Notes under the pieces: model-generated
Databases searched by the model: none
Told to the model about the DNA's origin: nothing
The model's input: the letters and a program-made list of their open reading frames with translations, nothing else
In this document: positions 1-8,598 of the stretch, piece by piece
Layout of the letters: the number at the start of each line of letters is the position of its first letter
Position numbering within the stretch: the stretch's first letter is position 1
Program-made: the position numbers and the translations under genes
Origin: an uncultured Prevotellaceae bacterium
GTDB lineage: Bacteria; Bacteroidota; Bacteroidia; Bacteroidales; Bacteroidaceae
Direction of reading: 5' to 3'
Assembly (NCBI GenBank): GCA_902786565.1
Contig: CADACW010000004.1
Span: 43,650-107,649, forward strand
Length of the DNA: 64,000 bases

Positions 1-2795
1 AGGAAGCAGCCTGCCAGTCCGAAGGGCACCGAGAGCACCACGGCCAGGGGAAGGATGTAGCTCTCGTACTGGGCCGAGAGGATGAGGTAGATAAAGATGA
101 AGCAGAGCACGAAGATGAGGGCCGTGGTGTTCGACGCCTTGGCCTCTTCGCGTGTCAGGCCGCTGTACTCGTAGGTGTAGCCCTGTGGCAGCATGTCGGC
201 AGCCACCTCCTGTGCGGCCTTGATGGCCTCGCCGGTAGAGTAGCCGTCGGCCACGGTGGCCGTCACGTTGATGCTGGTAAAGAGGTTGAAGCGGTTGATG
301 TTCGACGGGCCGTAGACACGCTCCATGCGGCAGAACTCCTCTACGGGCGACATGCCGTTGGGTGTGCGCACATAGACGCTCTTCAGCGACTCCGGCGTCA
401 TGCGGGTCTCCGGCGAACCCTGAATCATCACTCTGTACAGCTTGCCGTAGGCATTGAAGTTGGAGGCATACATTCCGCCATAGTAGCCCTGCAGGGTGGT
501 GAGCACGGTGCTTGGCGATATGCCAGCCTGCTTACACTTGGCCACATCGACGTGCAGCATATACTGCGGGTAGTTGGGGTTGTAGGATGTCTGTGCCGTT
601 TGGAACTCCGGCCGTTTGTTCAGCTCGGCCAGATAGTCCTTCACAATGCCGAAGAACTTGTCGAGCGAGCCGCCCGTGCGGTCCTGCATCACGATGCTCA
701 CACCGCTGTTGGCCGAGAATCCGGGAATCATAGGCGGCGCGAAAGCCAGTATCTGTGCGTCCTTGATGTGGGCCGTCTTGATGTAGATTTGTGCCAGCAC
801 ACCGGTCGACTCGTAGGGGTTCAGGAAGAAGCGGAAGATGCCGTCGCCCTGCCACAGTCCGGAGAGTTTCCACCAGAATCCCTTCTGGCGCTGGCTGAAG
901 GGCTTCAGCTTAATGATGAACGTGGCCTGGTCGGAGCCCGAACCGGCAATGAAGTTATAGCCCTGAATCTGCTCGCGGCTCTGTATGGCCGGGTCGGCAG
1001 CCAATATGCTGTCCACCTGGCTGATGACGCGCTTGGTGCGCTCTACCGACGTGGCGGGGGGCATGGAGATGGTGCAGAAGATGGTGCCGGTATCCTCGTC
1101 GGGCACAAGGCCAGACTTGGTGGTCATCATCGTGGCCACCAGGGCCACGATGCCGATGACGACGGCCAGCATGATGGCCACGGGCTTGTGCACCAGCTTT
1201 TGGCAGGCGTTCTTATATTTATCAGTGGTGGCATTGAAGGCTGTGTTGAACGACTCGTGGAAGCGGTCTATCATCGACATCTTCTTGGCGTGGCCGTCTT
1301 TGTCGTGCGGCTTCAGGAAGATGGCGCAGAGGGCCGGCGAGAGTGTCAGGGCGTTCAGGGCCGAAATGAAGATGGCCACGGCCATGGTCACGCCGAACTC
1401 ACGATAGAACGTACCCGAGGTGCCGCCGATGAACGACACGGGGATGAACACCGAAGCCATCACCAGCGTGATGGAGATGATGGCGCCCGAAATCTCGTTC
1501 ATGGCGTCGATAGAGGCCGTCAGAGCCGACTTGTAGCCCTGGTCCAGCTTTGCATGCACGGCCTCGACCACCACAATGGCATCGTCGACCACAATGGCGA
1601 TGGCCAGCAGCAGGGCCGAGAGCACCAGCAAGTTGATGGAGAAGCCGAAGATGCTGAGGAAGAAGAAGGTGCCCACCAGCGACACTGGCACGGCGATGAG
1701 CGGGATGAGCGTGCTGCGCCAGTCCTGCAGGAACACGTAGATGACGATGAACACCAGCAGCAGGGTGAAGAAGAGGGTGAACACCACCTCCTCGATAGAG
1801 GCATAGAGAAACTCCGTCACATCGTAGTTGATCTTGTAGTACATGCCCGGCGGGAACAGCTTGGCCTGCTCTTCCAGTTCGGCCTTCACCTCCTTGGCTA
1901 TCTGGTTGGCGTTTGAGCCAGCAATCTGCTGCACCATGCCCATCACCGAGGGGATGTTGTTGTTCTTCATCGACACCGAGTACTGCTGTCCGCCCAGCTC
2001 TATGCGGGCCACGTCCTTCAGCTTCAGCGTCTGGCCGTTGGCATCGCTCGTGATGATGATGTTGCCAAACTCCTCGGCGGTCTTCAGGCGGCCCGTGTAG
2101 CGCATGGCATACTCATAGGCCACGTCGCTCTGCTCGCCGAAGGTACCGGGGGCAGCCTCGATGTTTTGCTCGGCCAGCACGCCGCTGATGTCGGATGGCA
2201 TCAGACCGTACTGCTTCATCACGTCGGGCTTCAGCCAGATGCGCATGGAGTAGGTCTTCAGACCGGGGCTCTGCACATCGCCCACGCCCTGTATACGCTT
2301 GATGGCGGGAATGATGTTGATGTTGTTGTAGTTGGTCAGGAACTCATCGTCGTAGCGACCGTCGGAGGTCAGCGTGAACATGAGCACCTGCGAGGTCTGT
2401 CGTTTGGTCACCGTCACACCGATGCGCGTCACCTCGGCAGGCAGCAGTGCCTGTGCCTGGCTGACGCGGTTCTGCACGTTGACGGCACACATGTCGGGGT
2501 TCATGCCCTGGCGGAAGAGCACCGAGAGCTGGCACGAGCCCGTAGACGACGTAGAGGTGATATAGTCCATGCCCTCCACACCGTTGATGCTTTCTTCGAG
2601 CGGCGTGACCACCGAGTTTTTCACCGTCTCAGCGTCAGCACCGGGATAGCTGGTCCATACCGCAACGGTAGGCGGGGCTATATTGGGGTACTGCTCGATG
2701 GGCAGCGACACCAGTCCGATGACACCCAGCAGCACGATGACGATGGAGATCACCGTCGACAGCACCGGGCGCTTAATAAATGTTGTGAATGTCAT
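1..2795 (-). CDS. RND multidrug efflux permease (HAE1/AcrB family), partial at the C-terminus
   Basis: Inner-membrane proton/drug antiporter of a tripartite efflux pump. The frame runs uninterrupted from the ATG at 2795 to the window edge, giving about 931 of the usual 1030-1060 residues, so only the C-terminal membrane part is missing. The N-terminus (MTFTTFIKRPVLSTVISIVI, then a hydrophobic helix and PIEQYPNIAPP) is typical of AcrB homologues. The proton-relay segment VVDDAIVVVEAV with its paired aspartates lies near 1560-1610. It follows the adaptor gene on the same strand, separated by a 275-bp repeat-filled gap, so the two are probably co-transcribed. An outer-membrane TolC-like gene would be expected beyond the left edge. 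The substrate cannot be inferred. Confidence 0.95.
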   Translation of the reverse strand, partial: MTFTTFIKRPVLSTVISIVIVLLGVIGLVSLPIEQYPNIAPPTVAVWTSYPGADAETVKNSVVTPLEESINGVEGMDYITSTSSTGSCQLSVLFRQGMNPDMCAVNVQNRVSQAQALLPAEVTRIGVTVTKRQTSQVLMFTLTSDGRYDDEFLTNYNNINIIPAIKRIQGVGDVQSPGLKTYSMRIWLKPDVMKQYGLMPSDISGVLAEQNIEAAPGTFGEQSDVAYEYAMRYTGRLKTAEEFGNIIITSDANGQTLKLKDVARIELGGQQYSVSMKNNNIPSVMGMVQQIAGSNANQIAKEVKAELEEQAKLFPPGMYYKINYDVTEFLYASIEEVVFTLFFTLLLVFIVIYVFLQDWRSTLIPLIAVPVSLVGTFFFLSIFGFSINLLVLSALLLAIAIVVDDAIVVVEAVHAKLDQGYKSALTASIDAMNEISGAIISITLVMASVFIPVSFIGGTSGTFYREFGVTMAVAIFISALNALTLSPALCAIFLKPHDKDGHAKKMSMIDRFHESFNTAFNATTDKYKNACQKLVHKPVAIMLAVVIGIVALVATMMTTKSGLVPDEDTGTIFCTISMPPATSVERTKRVISQVDSILAADPAIQSREQIQGYNFIAGSGSDQATFIIKLKPFSQRQKGFWWKLSGLWQGDGIFRFFLNPYESTGVLAQIYIKTAHIKDAQILAFAPPMIPGFSANSGVSIVMQDRTGGSLDKFFGIVKDYLAELNKRPEFQTAQTSYNPNYPQYMLHVDVAKCKQAGISPSTVLTTLQGYYGGMYASNFNAYGKLYRVMIQGSPETRMTPESLKSVYVRTPNGMSPVEEFCRMERVYGPSNINRFNLFTSINVTATVADGYSTGEAIKAAQEVAADMLPQGYTYEYSGLTREEAKASNTTALIFVLCFIFIYLILSAQYESYILPLAVVLSVPFGLAGCF

Positions 2796-2800
2796 GTCTT

Positions 2801-3068
2801 TATTAATTTAGATTTTAGAATTTAGAATTTAGAGTTATTCTCGCTTCGCTGCGATTAAGAATTATAAATTTAGAATTATGCTGCGCAGAGAAATTCTTAA
2901 TTCTTAAATCTTAATTCTAAATTCATAATTCTTACTCGGCAATGCCGACAACTCATAATTCTTAATTCTTAATTCTTACTCGCCGCAGGCGACAAATCTT
3001 AATTCTAAATTCTTAATTCTTACTCGCCGCAGGCGACAACTCTTAATTCTTAAATCTTAATTCTAAAT
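2801..3068. repeat. AT-rich direct repeats interrupted by short GC-rich hairpins, inside the efflux operon
   Basis: The gap between adaptor and permease is made of many variants of AATTCTTAATTCT and AATCTTAATTCTAAATTC. Short palindromes interrupt them: TCGCCGCAGGCGA twice (about 2981 and 3024), CGGCAATGCCG near 2935 and a variant CGCTTCGCTGCG near 2838. The same kind of element occurs at 15587-15658. Seen directly; the function is unknown. Because it lies between two genes of one operon it would be transcribed and could form tandem stem-loops. Confidence 0.85.
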
Positions 3069-3070
3069 TC

Positions 3071-4252
3071 CTAATTCTTCTTCATCGAAGAAACAATGTC
3101 GCCGGCGGTCATTGCCTTGGCCTGCTCCTGTATCTTCTCCTGGTAGCGCTGCGGCGTGATGGGCACTATCTGCATCTGGTCTGAGAGTTTGGTGATGCCG
3201 TTGGTCACATACTTGTCGCCCACCTTCAGGCCTTCAGTCACGATGTAGTTGTTGCCGTCGGTCTGCGGGTCCACCTTAATCTCGGTGTAGACCACGCGGT
3301 TCGAGTCGCCCAGCAGATAGACAAACTTCTTGTTCTGCACCTCCATGACCACACTCTGCGGTATGACGATGGCGCCCGATGCCTGGCGCGGAATGATGAT
3401 GGTGCCGCTGCCACCGCTCTTCAGCAGATGTTCGGGGTTGGGAAACTGGGCCTTCAGCTGCACCGAGCCCGTGGCCTGGTCTATCACACCGCTGGCGGTC
3501 ACCACCTTGCCTGTGTGCTCATACACAGTGCCGTCGGCCAGCTGCAACTTCACGGCGGGCAGGGCATCCACAGCGCCGCGCAGGCCGCCCTCGGCCTTCG
3601 ACAGTGCGAGCATATCCTTCTCGGTCATCGAGAAGTAGACCTCCATCTGGCTGATGTCGGCCACGTGGGTCAGCACATTCGAGGCGCTCACCAGCGCACC
3701 CTTCTTGAAGGGCAGTGTGCCCACCACGCCGCGGGCGGGGCTCTTCACATAGCAGAAGTTCAGGTTCTCCTTGGCCGAAGCCAGGGCAGCCTGAGCCTGT
3801 GCCAGACTGGCCAGTGCACTCTTATAGGTGTTCTCGGCGGTCTGCAGTTCGTATTCGCCCACCACCTTGTTGTCAAACAGCTGCTTCGAGTTCTCGTAGG
3901 TCAGCTTCTGGGTGTTCACGGCGGCCTGTGCGGTGTTCACGGCGGCCTGCGCCTGGCGCACGGCGGCCTGATAGGTCTCGTTGTCGACCACAAACAGCAG
4001 TTGGCCGGCATTCACCGTTTGGCCCTCCACCACATTGATTTGCGTCAGGAATCCCGAAACTTTCGGGCGGATTTCCACGTCCTGTATGCCACTGATGGTG
4101 GCCGGGTAGGTGCTCTGCATATCGGCCGAACCGGCCTCGACAGCTGTCACAGGATACTCGTTGTCGCCAAATGTAGGGCGACCGCCCCCACCGCCGCACG
4201 CCAAGAGCAGGGCGCTGGCAGAGAGGGCCAAAATCATCTTTTTCTGATTCAT
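3071..4252 (-). CDS. RND efflux periplasmic adaptor (membrane fusion protein, HlyD/AcrA family)
   Basis: Periplasmic adaptor that links the RND permease to an outer-membrane channel. The 393-residue protein starts with a lipoprotein signal (MNQKKMILALSASALLLACGGG, cleavage before Cys19), so it should be lipid-anchored facing the periplasm. It shows the family order: a lipoyl half-motif (IRPKVSGFLTQINVVEGQTVNAGQ), a long Ala/Gln-rich coiled-coil hairpin (about residues 105-165), the second lipoyl half (VKSPARGVVGTLPFKKGALV) and beta-barrel domains to the end. The length is normal. It is the first gene of the two-gene operon with the permease. A TAACTTTG box at 4307-4314 on this strand is a probable -7 element. 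Confidence 0.95.
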   Translation of the reverse strand: MNQKKMILALSASALLLACGGGGGRPTFGDNEYPVTAVEAGSADMQSTYPATISGIQDVEIRPKVSGFLTQINVVEGQTVNAGQLLFVVDNETYQAAVRQAQAAVNTAQAAVNTQKLTYENSKQLFDNKVVGEYELQTAENTYKSALASLAQAQAALASAKENLNFCYVKSPARGVVGTLPFKKGALVSASNVLTHVADISQMEVYFSMTEKDMLALSKAEGGLRGAVDALPAVKLQLADGTVYEHTGKVVTASGVIDQATGSVQLKAQFPNPEHLLKSGGSGTIIIPRQASGAIVIPQSVVMEVQNKKFVYLLGDSNRVVYTEIKVDPQTDGNNYIVTEGLKVGDKYVTNGITKLSDQMQIVPITPQRYQEKIQEQAKAMTAGDIVSSMKKN

Positions 4253-4306
4253 ACCTTCATTTAATTTTTCAATTATCTGTTTTCAATTACTTTCTCTTTT
4301 AGCGTG

Positions 4307-4314
4307 CAAAGTTA
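4307..4314 (-). promoter_or_regulatory. Probable -7 box (TAACTTTG) for the efflux operon
   Basis: The minus-strand sequence TAACTTTG matches the Bacteroidetes TAnnTTTG element, about 55 bp upstream of the adaptor ATG. No good TTTG sits at the -33 spacing, so the assignment is tentative. Confidence 0.45.
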
Positions 4315-4546
4315 TGAATTATTTGTCGATTTTCAGCATTTTGTTTTGATTTATTAGACGCCTAATCACCTTTTTTATATATAATTAGCGAACAATCAGC
4401 CAAAATTTTGGCCCCCAGCGCAACAATCTCACCCCCCGTCCATACTTGCTTATTTAAGTTTCGCTGTGGCTCAACTCCTCTGACTCCTCTACTTGGAATG
4501 TCAGTTTTTTTTATTTTCCAAAAAACGGCCCAAATACCCCCCTAAA

Positions 4547-4613
4547 AGATAAGTGCCACTTATCTCGGAGATAAAAGGCACTTATCTCGGAGATAAAAGG
4601 CACTTATCTCTGA
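4547..4613. repeat. Three-unit 22-bp period palindromic repeat (AGATAAGTGCCACTTATCT family)
   Basis: Three consecutive units end in CACTTATCTC; the G(G/C)CA core begins at 4555, 4577 and 4599, exactly 22 bp apart. The first unit, 4547-4565, is an almost perfect palindrome; units two and three read GGAGATAAAAGGCACTTATCTC-like. A perfect single palindrome of the same family lies at 20453-20473. Function unknown. Confidence 0.85.
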
Positions 4614-4685
4614 GTCCGCTTAGTCCTTATTTTAGGGATGTAAAATATTTTTGATTCGCACCCTGCTTGCGAAAGTTTAACTTGC

Positions 4686-5036
4686 TTACTTTCTGCCTTT
4701 ATTATACTTCGCTTTAACAATCTCGTATGAGTTCCTTGTAAGTTCCCTTAGCACATCATCAGGAGCCGTGTCAGGATTGATGCCTATCCAGTGCTTGGGA
4801 GATTCGTTGTACGGATTGCCGATGCATCCATGCTGCGCCTTCAAGTCTTCAATGCGCTCTGGCTGGCATTTGAGCGAGATGACGGAGAAATCATTGCAGT
4901 CGAAGAATGAGAACATGTGTCCTGACACGTAAAAAACCAATACGCCCTCTCCGCTCTTGAATTTCTGGAAAGGCAGTTTCTCTTCTACATCGCTGCCCAT
5001 CGACAGGCAAAACTCACGATAGTCTTCTATGTTCAT
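4686..5036 (-). CDS. MmcQ/YjbR family protein
   Basis: Small single-domain protein of the YjbR/CyaY-like fold, sometimes described as DNA-binding; its cellular role is not established. About 116 residues from the ATG at 5036 (MNIEDYREFCLSMGSDVEEK), which matches the usual family N-terminus. A longer frame from 5072 exists, but it would overlap a TAAATTTG box at 5070-5077 that could be its -7 element, so the shorter start is preferred. Family features seen: EEKLPFQKF, VFYVSGHMFSFFDCNDFSVISLKC, and the C-terminal PKHWIGINPD. It is isolated: the efflux operon lies downstream and gdhA diverges upstream. Confidence 0.85.
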   Translation of the reverse strand: MNIEDYREFCLSMGSDVEEKLPFQKFKSGEGVLVFYVSGHMFSFFDCNDFSVISLKCQPERIEDLKAQHGCIGNPYNESPKHWIGINPDTAPDDVLRELTRNSYEIVKAKYNKGRK

Positions 5037-5069
5037 AGGGTCAATATATAAAACATATAAATATCTGTG

Positions 5070-5077
5070 CAAATTTA
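5070..5077 (-). promoter_or_regulatory. Possible -7 box (TAAATTTG) for the YjbR-like gene
   Basis: Minus-strand TAAATTTG, about 34 bp upstream of the chosen ATG at 5036. No clear -33 TTTG was found. Its position argues against the longer start at 5072. Confidence 0.35.
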
Positions 5078-5268
5078 GTGATTATCGCTGAATTATGGTT
5101 TGTTTTCCACCATTTATTAGGAAAGTTTATGAAGAAAGAACAGCACTTTCCTTCTGTTTGCCATGCCCCATCCATGGTCTTTTCCGCTTGTTAGTCTTGA
5201 TTTATCGCAAGAGATTGGGGTAGAAAATAGCAAAAAGTAAGTTTTTCGATAAAAAAAACGATAAAATG

Positions 5269-5299
5269 TTTGGTAATTCAGAGAAATGCTTTACCTTTG
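5269..5299 (+). promoter_or_regulatory. gdhA promoter (TTTG, 19 bp, TACCTTTG)
   Basis: TTTG at 5269-5272 and TACCTTTG at 5292-5299 are separated by 19 bp, matching the Bacteroidetes primary sigma consensus. This leaves a leader of roughly 60 nt before gdhA. The rest of the 5037-5363 gap is AT-rich and shows nothing else recognisable. Confidence 0.8.
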
Positions 5300-5363
5300 C
5301 ACCCGAAAACGAGAAAAAACGTAAATTAAAATATAATCACTAACAACTAAAAAGGTAAAGATT

Positions 5364-6701
5364 ATGAACGCAGCACAAGTTGTCGAGTCTCTGAAGCAGA
5401 GATTTCCTAACGAGCCGGAGTACATCCAGGCCGTAAGTCAGGTTCTTCCCACCATTGAGGAGGAGTACAACAAGCATCCTGAGTTTGAAAAGTCAAATCT
5501 GATTGAGCGTCTGTGCATACCCGACCGTGTGGTGGAGTTCCGCGTCACATGGGTTGACGACCAGGGCAGGGTTCAGACCAACATGGGCTATCGCATCCAG
5601 CACAACAACGCCATCGGCCCGTACAAGGGCGGCATCCGCTACCACAAGTCGGTCAACCTGGGCATCCTGAAGTTCCTGGCCTTCGAGCAGACCTTCAAAA
5701 ACTCGCTGACCACGCTGCCCATGGGTGGTGCCAAGGGCGGCAGCGACTTCTCGCCCCGCGGCAAGAGCGACGCCGAGGTGATGCGCTTCTGCCAGGCGTT
5801 CATGAACGAACTCTACCGCCATATCGGTCCCGACGAGGACGTGCCTGCCGGCGACATCGGCGTGGGCGGCCGCGAGGTAGGCTATCTGTTCGGACAGTAC
5901 AAGAAGCTGACCCACCAGTTCCAAGGCGTGCTCACCGGCAAGGGCATCCCCTTCGGCGGTTCGCTCATCCGTCCGGAGGCCACGGGCTATGGCTGCGTCT
6001 ACTTCCTCACCTCGATGCTGGCCACCCGCGGCATTGAACTGAAGGGCAAGAAGGTGCTGATTTCGGGTGCCGGCAATGTGGCCCAGTATGCCGCTGAGAA
6101 GTGCCTGCAGCTGGGCGCTGTGGTGCTGACCATGTCAGACTCCGACGGCTACATCTACGACCCCGATGGCATAGACCGCGCCAAGCTGGACTACATCATG
6201 GAGCTGAAGAACGTGGAGCGCGGACGCATCAAGGAGTATGTTGAGGAATATCCCACCGCCGTCTACCACGAGGGCGAGCGCCCCTGGCACGAGAAGGCCG
6301 ACATCGCACTGCCCTGCGCCACTCAGAACGAAATCAACGGCGAGCAGGCCCAGGCTTTGGTGGACAATGGCGTCTTTGCCGTGGCCGAGGGTGCCAACAT
6401 GCCTTCGCTGCCCGAAGCCATCAAGATTTTCCAGGACAACAAGCTGCTCTATGCCCCTGGCAAGGCCTCAAACGCCGGCGGTGTGTCAGTGTCGGGCCTG
6501 GAGATGTCGCAGAACTCGGAGCGTCTCTCCTGGACTGCCAAGGAGGTTGACGACTATCTGAAGCGTATCATGAACGACATCCATGAGAACTGCGTGAAGT
6601 ATGGCACTCAGGCCGACGGCTACATCAACTACGTAAAGGGCGCCAATGTGGCCGGCTTCATGAAGGTGGCCAAGGCTATGATGGCACAAGGCATTGTGTG
6701 A
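5364..6701 (+). CDS. gdhA: Glutamate dehydrogenase, hexameric NADP-type
   Basis: Cytoplasmic enzyme that interconverts 2-oxoglutarate plus ammonium and glutamate, the main ammonium-assimilation step in many gut and rumen Bacteroidales. At 445 residues it has the standard length of the hexameric class. Visible signatures: NMGYRIQHNNAIGPYKGGIRYH, the active-site stretch TTLPMGGAKGGSDFSPRGKS with the catalytic Lys, PAGDIGVGGREVGYLFGQYK, and the dinucleotide-binding GAGNVAQYAAEKC. It has its own promoter and ends at a strong terminator, so it is probably monocistronic. Coenzyme preference (NADPH) is inferred from the subfamily and was not tested. Confidence 0.97.
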   Translation: MNAAQVVESLKQRFPNEPEYIQAVSQVLPTIEEEYNKHPEFEKSNLIERLCIPDRVVEFRVTWVDDQGRVQTNMGYRIQHNNAIGPYKGGIRYHKSVNLGILKFLAFEQTFKNSLTTLPMGGAKGGSDFSPRGKSDAEVMRFCQAFMNELYRHIGPDEDVPAGDIGVGGREVGYLFGQYKKLTHQFQGVLTGKGIPFGGSLIRPEATGYGCVYFLTSMLATRGIELKGKKVLISGAGNVAQYAAEKCLQLGAVVLTMSDSDGYIYDPDGIDRAKLDYIMELKNVERGRIKEYVEEYPTAVYHEGERPWHEKADIALPCATQNEINGEQAQALVDNGVFAVAEGANMPSLPEAIKIFQDNKLLYAPGKASNAGGVSVSGLEMSQNSERLSWTAKEVDDYLKRIMNDIHENCVKYGTQADGYINYVKGANVAGFMKVAKAMMAQGIV

Positions 6702-6746
6702 TAATTGACAATCAGGATACACAACACAAACACTTTTATACTAGCG

Positions 6747-6785
6747 ACCCCCCGGCCTCGGACGATGGTTGGGGGGCTTTTTTTT
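6747..6785 (+). terminator. Rho-independent terminator after gdhA
   Basis: CCCCCC at 6748-6753 pairs with GGGGGG at 6771-6776, followed directly by a C and a long T run. Confidence 0.8.
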
Positions 6786-6828
6786 GGTTAATTTTCTGAA
6801 ATTGAGGCGCTGTTTCAGGCTTTTTTCA

Positions 6829-6925
<97 letters not shown>

Positions 6926-6937
6926 TTGAAAAGCGGG

Positions 6938-8593
6938 ATGGCAGGCACAAAGGCTACAGGTAGGCGAGCATTGCTCGGGAATGGCTATTGGCTGTTTCTG
7001 CTGGCGACGGGTGTGGCCATGCTGCTGCTGAACTTGCTGGATGCACCGACGCTGAGCGACGATATGCTGTACCGCTTCAAGTGGAGCGCCGACGAGCAGG
7101 CCGCACCCGAAACCATTGAGACGCTGGGCGACCTGCTGAGTTCGCAGGGGGTCCACTATCTCTGTGTGAACGGTCGGCTGCCGGTGCACCTGCTGGCCCA
7201 GGCCTGTCTGGTGTTTGTGCCGCCCGTGGTGGTCCAGACGGCCAACAGCGTGCTGTTTGTGCTGCTGGTCCATCTGATTGTCAGCCTGACTGCACACTCC
7301 CGCCACAGCCTGTTTGTGGCGGTGACGGCCTGCTGCCTGCTGCTGCTGGTGATGCAGGGCGTGCGCACCACGCTGCTGTGGAGTCTCGGAGCCTTCAACT
7401 ATCTGTGGGTGGCGGTGGCCACGCTGTGCCTGCTTGTGGGCCTGCAGAGGTGTGCCGGCGGGGCTGCGTGGCGGTGCGGCTGGGGCTGGCTGCTGCTGCC
7501 GCTGGCCTTTGTGGCCGGATGGGGCCACGAGGCGCTGTCGCTCCCCCTGTCGGTGGCCTTTGCCACATTGCTTCTGAGCGGGCGCACATGGCGGCTGGGG
7601 GTGGCACCCCTGCTGCTGGCCTATATGGCGGGCTGCTGCCTGCTGCTGCTCTCCCCTGCCCTATGGGGCCGGGCGGGCGATGCTGTGAGCATGCAGGGCC
7701 GCCTGATGAGCGGAGCCATCAATCTGGTGTTCAATGTGCGCGTGCTGTGGCTGTTGCTGGCCGCCCTGCTGTGGCTCTGGTGGCGCCGCCGGGCAATGCT
7801 CGCCGACCACCTCAGGCATTTCCGTCCTGCCTATCTGGCACTGGCGGTGGCAGTAGGCATCGTCGTGTTTTGCGGAAGCAATCTGGAGCGTGTGGCCTTC
7901 TATACCGACTTTATAGCCCTGCTCTTGCTGCTCCATCTGCTGGACCGTCAGGTGAGCTTCGGCTGGCAGCGTAGACTGCTGTGCGCTGGCATCGTGTTGC
8001 TGGCAGTGGCCTTCTTCCCCATCCGTCAGGTGCGTAAGGACAACTACGACCGCTGGCTCCTGGCCGAGCGCCAGATGGAGGAGCCGGGGCGCCAGCTCAT
8101 AGCCGTGACGCTGCCAGAGCGCAACATGGGCTGGCTGACCGACTATCTCCGCAACCACTACGTCAACCCGTCGGTCGACTTCGGCTTCTACTGCAGTTAT
8201 ATGGGCTTCAACGCCACCGACATCAACATGCGCTGTGCCGCCCGTCTCTACGGCAAGGAGCGCATGGTGTTCATGCCCGACGACGTGGTGCGGCGGGCCG
8301 AGACTGACAGCCTGGCCTACAGTGACTTTGAGCTGGACGCCCACGGCCTGCTCTATGTGCGGCGGACCAGCCACCCGGCAGCCCCCGCTCAGGTGCTCTT
8401 CCTGCTGAACGACGAAGACCCTTCGGCTCTCAGTCCGCTGCAGCGGCTGGTGGCCTACAGAGACAGCGTCTACGAGTTGGACAATTTCAACTACGACGTG
8501 GTGGCCATCGGCGGACGGCACTACGTGGTACTCACCAAGCCCACCACCAATATCTATCGGAGAATCAGAGAAATCAAATTAATTGACAATTGA
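6938..8593 (+). CDS. Polytopic membrane protein, DUF6056-like (glycosyltransferase-type)
   Basis: About 551 residues from the ATG at 6938; a TTG four codons upstream is a possible alternative. The N-terminal two thirds consist of roughly ten hydrophobic segments rich in Leu/Val/Ala, and the last about 180 residues form a soluble domain. The early motif APTLSDDMLYRFKW after the first membrane helix resembles the acidic first loop of GT-C type membrane glycosyltransferases and of DUF6056 proteins. I recognise the family from overall pattern only. It overlaps no neighbour but sits 5 bp before the phosphatase gene, and the next genes include a glycosyltransferase, so a role in cell-envelope glycan synthesis is a reasonable inference. 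No substrate can be named. Confidence 0.65.
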   Translation: MAGTKATGRRALLGNGYWLFLLATGVAMLLLNLLDAPTLSDDMLYRFKWSADEQAAPETIETLGDLLSSQGVHYLCVNGRLPVHLLAQACLVFVPPVVVQTANSVLFVLLVHLIVSLTAHSRHSLFVAVTACCLLLLVMQGVRTTLLWSLGAFNYLWVAVATLCLLVGLQRCAGGAAWRCGWGWLLLPLAFVAGWGHEALSLPLSVAFATLLLSGRTWRLGVAPLLLAYMAGCCLLLLSPALWGRAGDAVSMQGRLMSGAINLVFNVRVLWLLLAALLWLWWRRRAMLADHLRHFRPAYLALAVAVGIVVFCGSNLERVAFYTDFIALLLLLHLLDRQVSFGWQRRLLCAGIVLLAVAFFPIRQVRKDNYDRWLLAERQMEEPGRQLIAVTLPERNMGWLTDYLRNHYVNPSVDFGFYCSYMGFNATDINMRCAARLYGKERMVFMPDDVVRRAETDSLAYSDFELDAHGLLYVRRTSHPAAPAQVLFLLNDEDPSALSPLQRLVAYRDSVYELDNFNYDVVAIGGRHYVVLTKPTTNIYRRIREIKLIDN

Positions 8594-8598
8594 TAATT

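Larger units (their letters stand above)
4253..4685. other. Intergenic region of about 430 bp: promoter side of the efflux operon plus a repeat array
   Basis: No open frame with coding character was seen. The right half carries the 22-bp period palindromic array at 4547-4613. Otherwise it is AT-rich DNA with the efflux operon -7 box at 4307-4314. Confidence 0.7.

Noticed and set aside
552-1916. Long plus-strand open frame of 454 codons
   Set aside because: It lies wholly opposite the RND permease, is full of His/Gly/Val/Gln-type antisense composition and has no recognisable domain.
4253-4685. CRISPR-like array at the 22-bp repeats
   Set aside because: Only three contiguous units with no unique spacers and no cas genes nearby.
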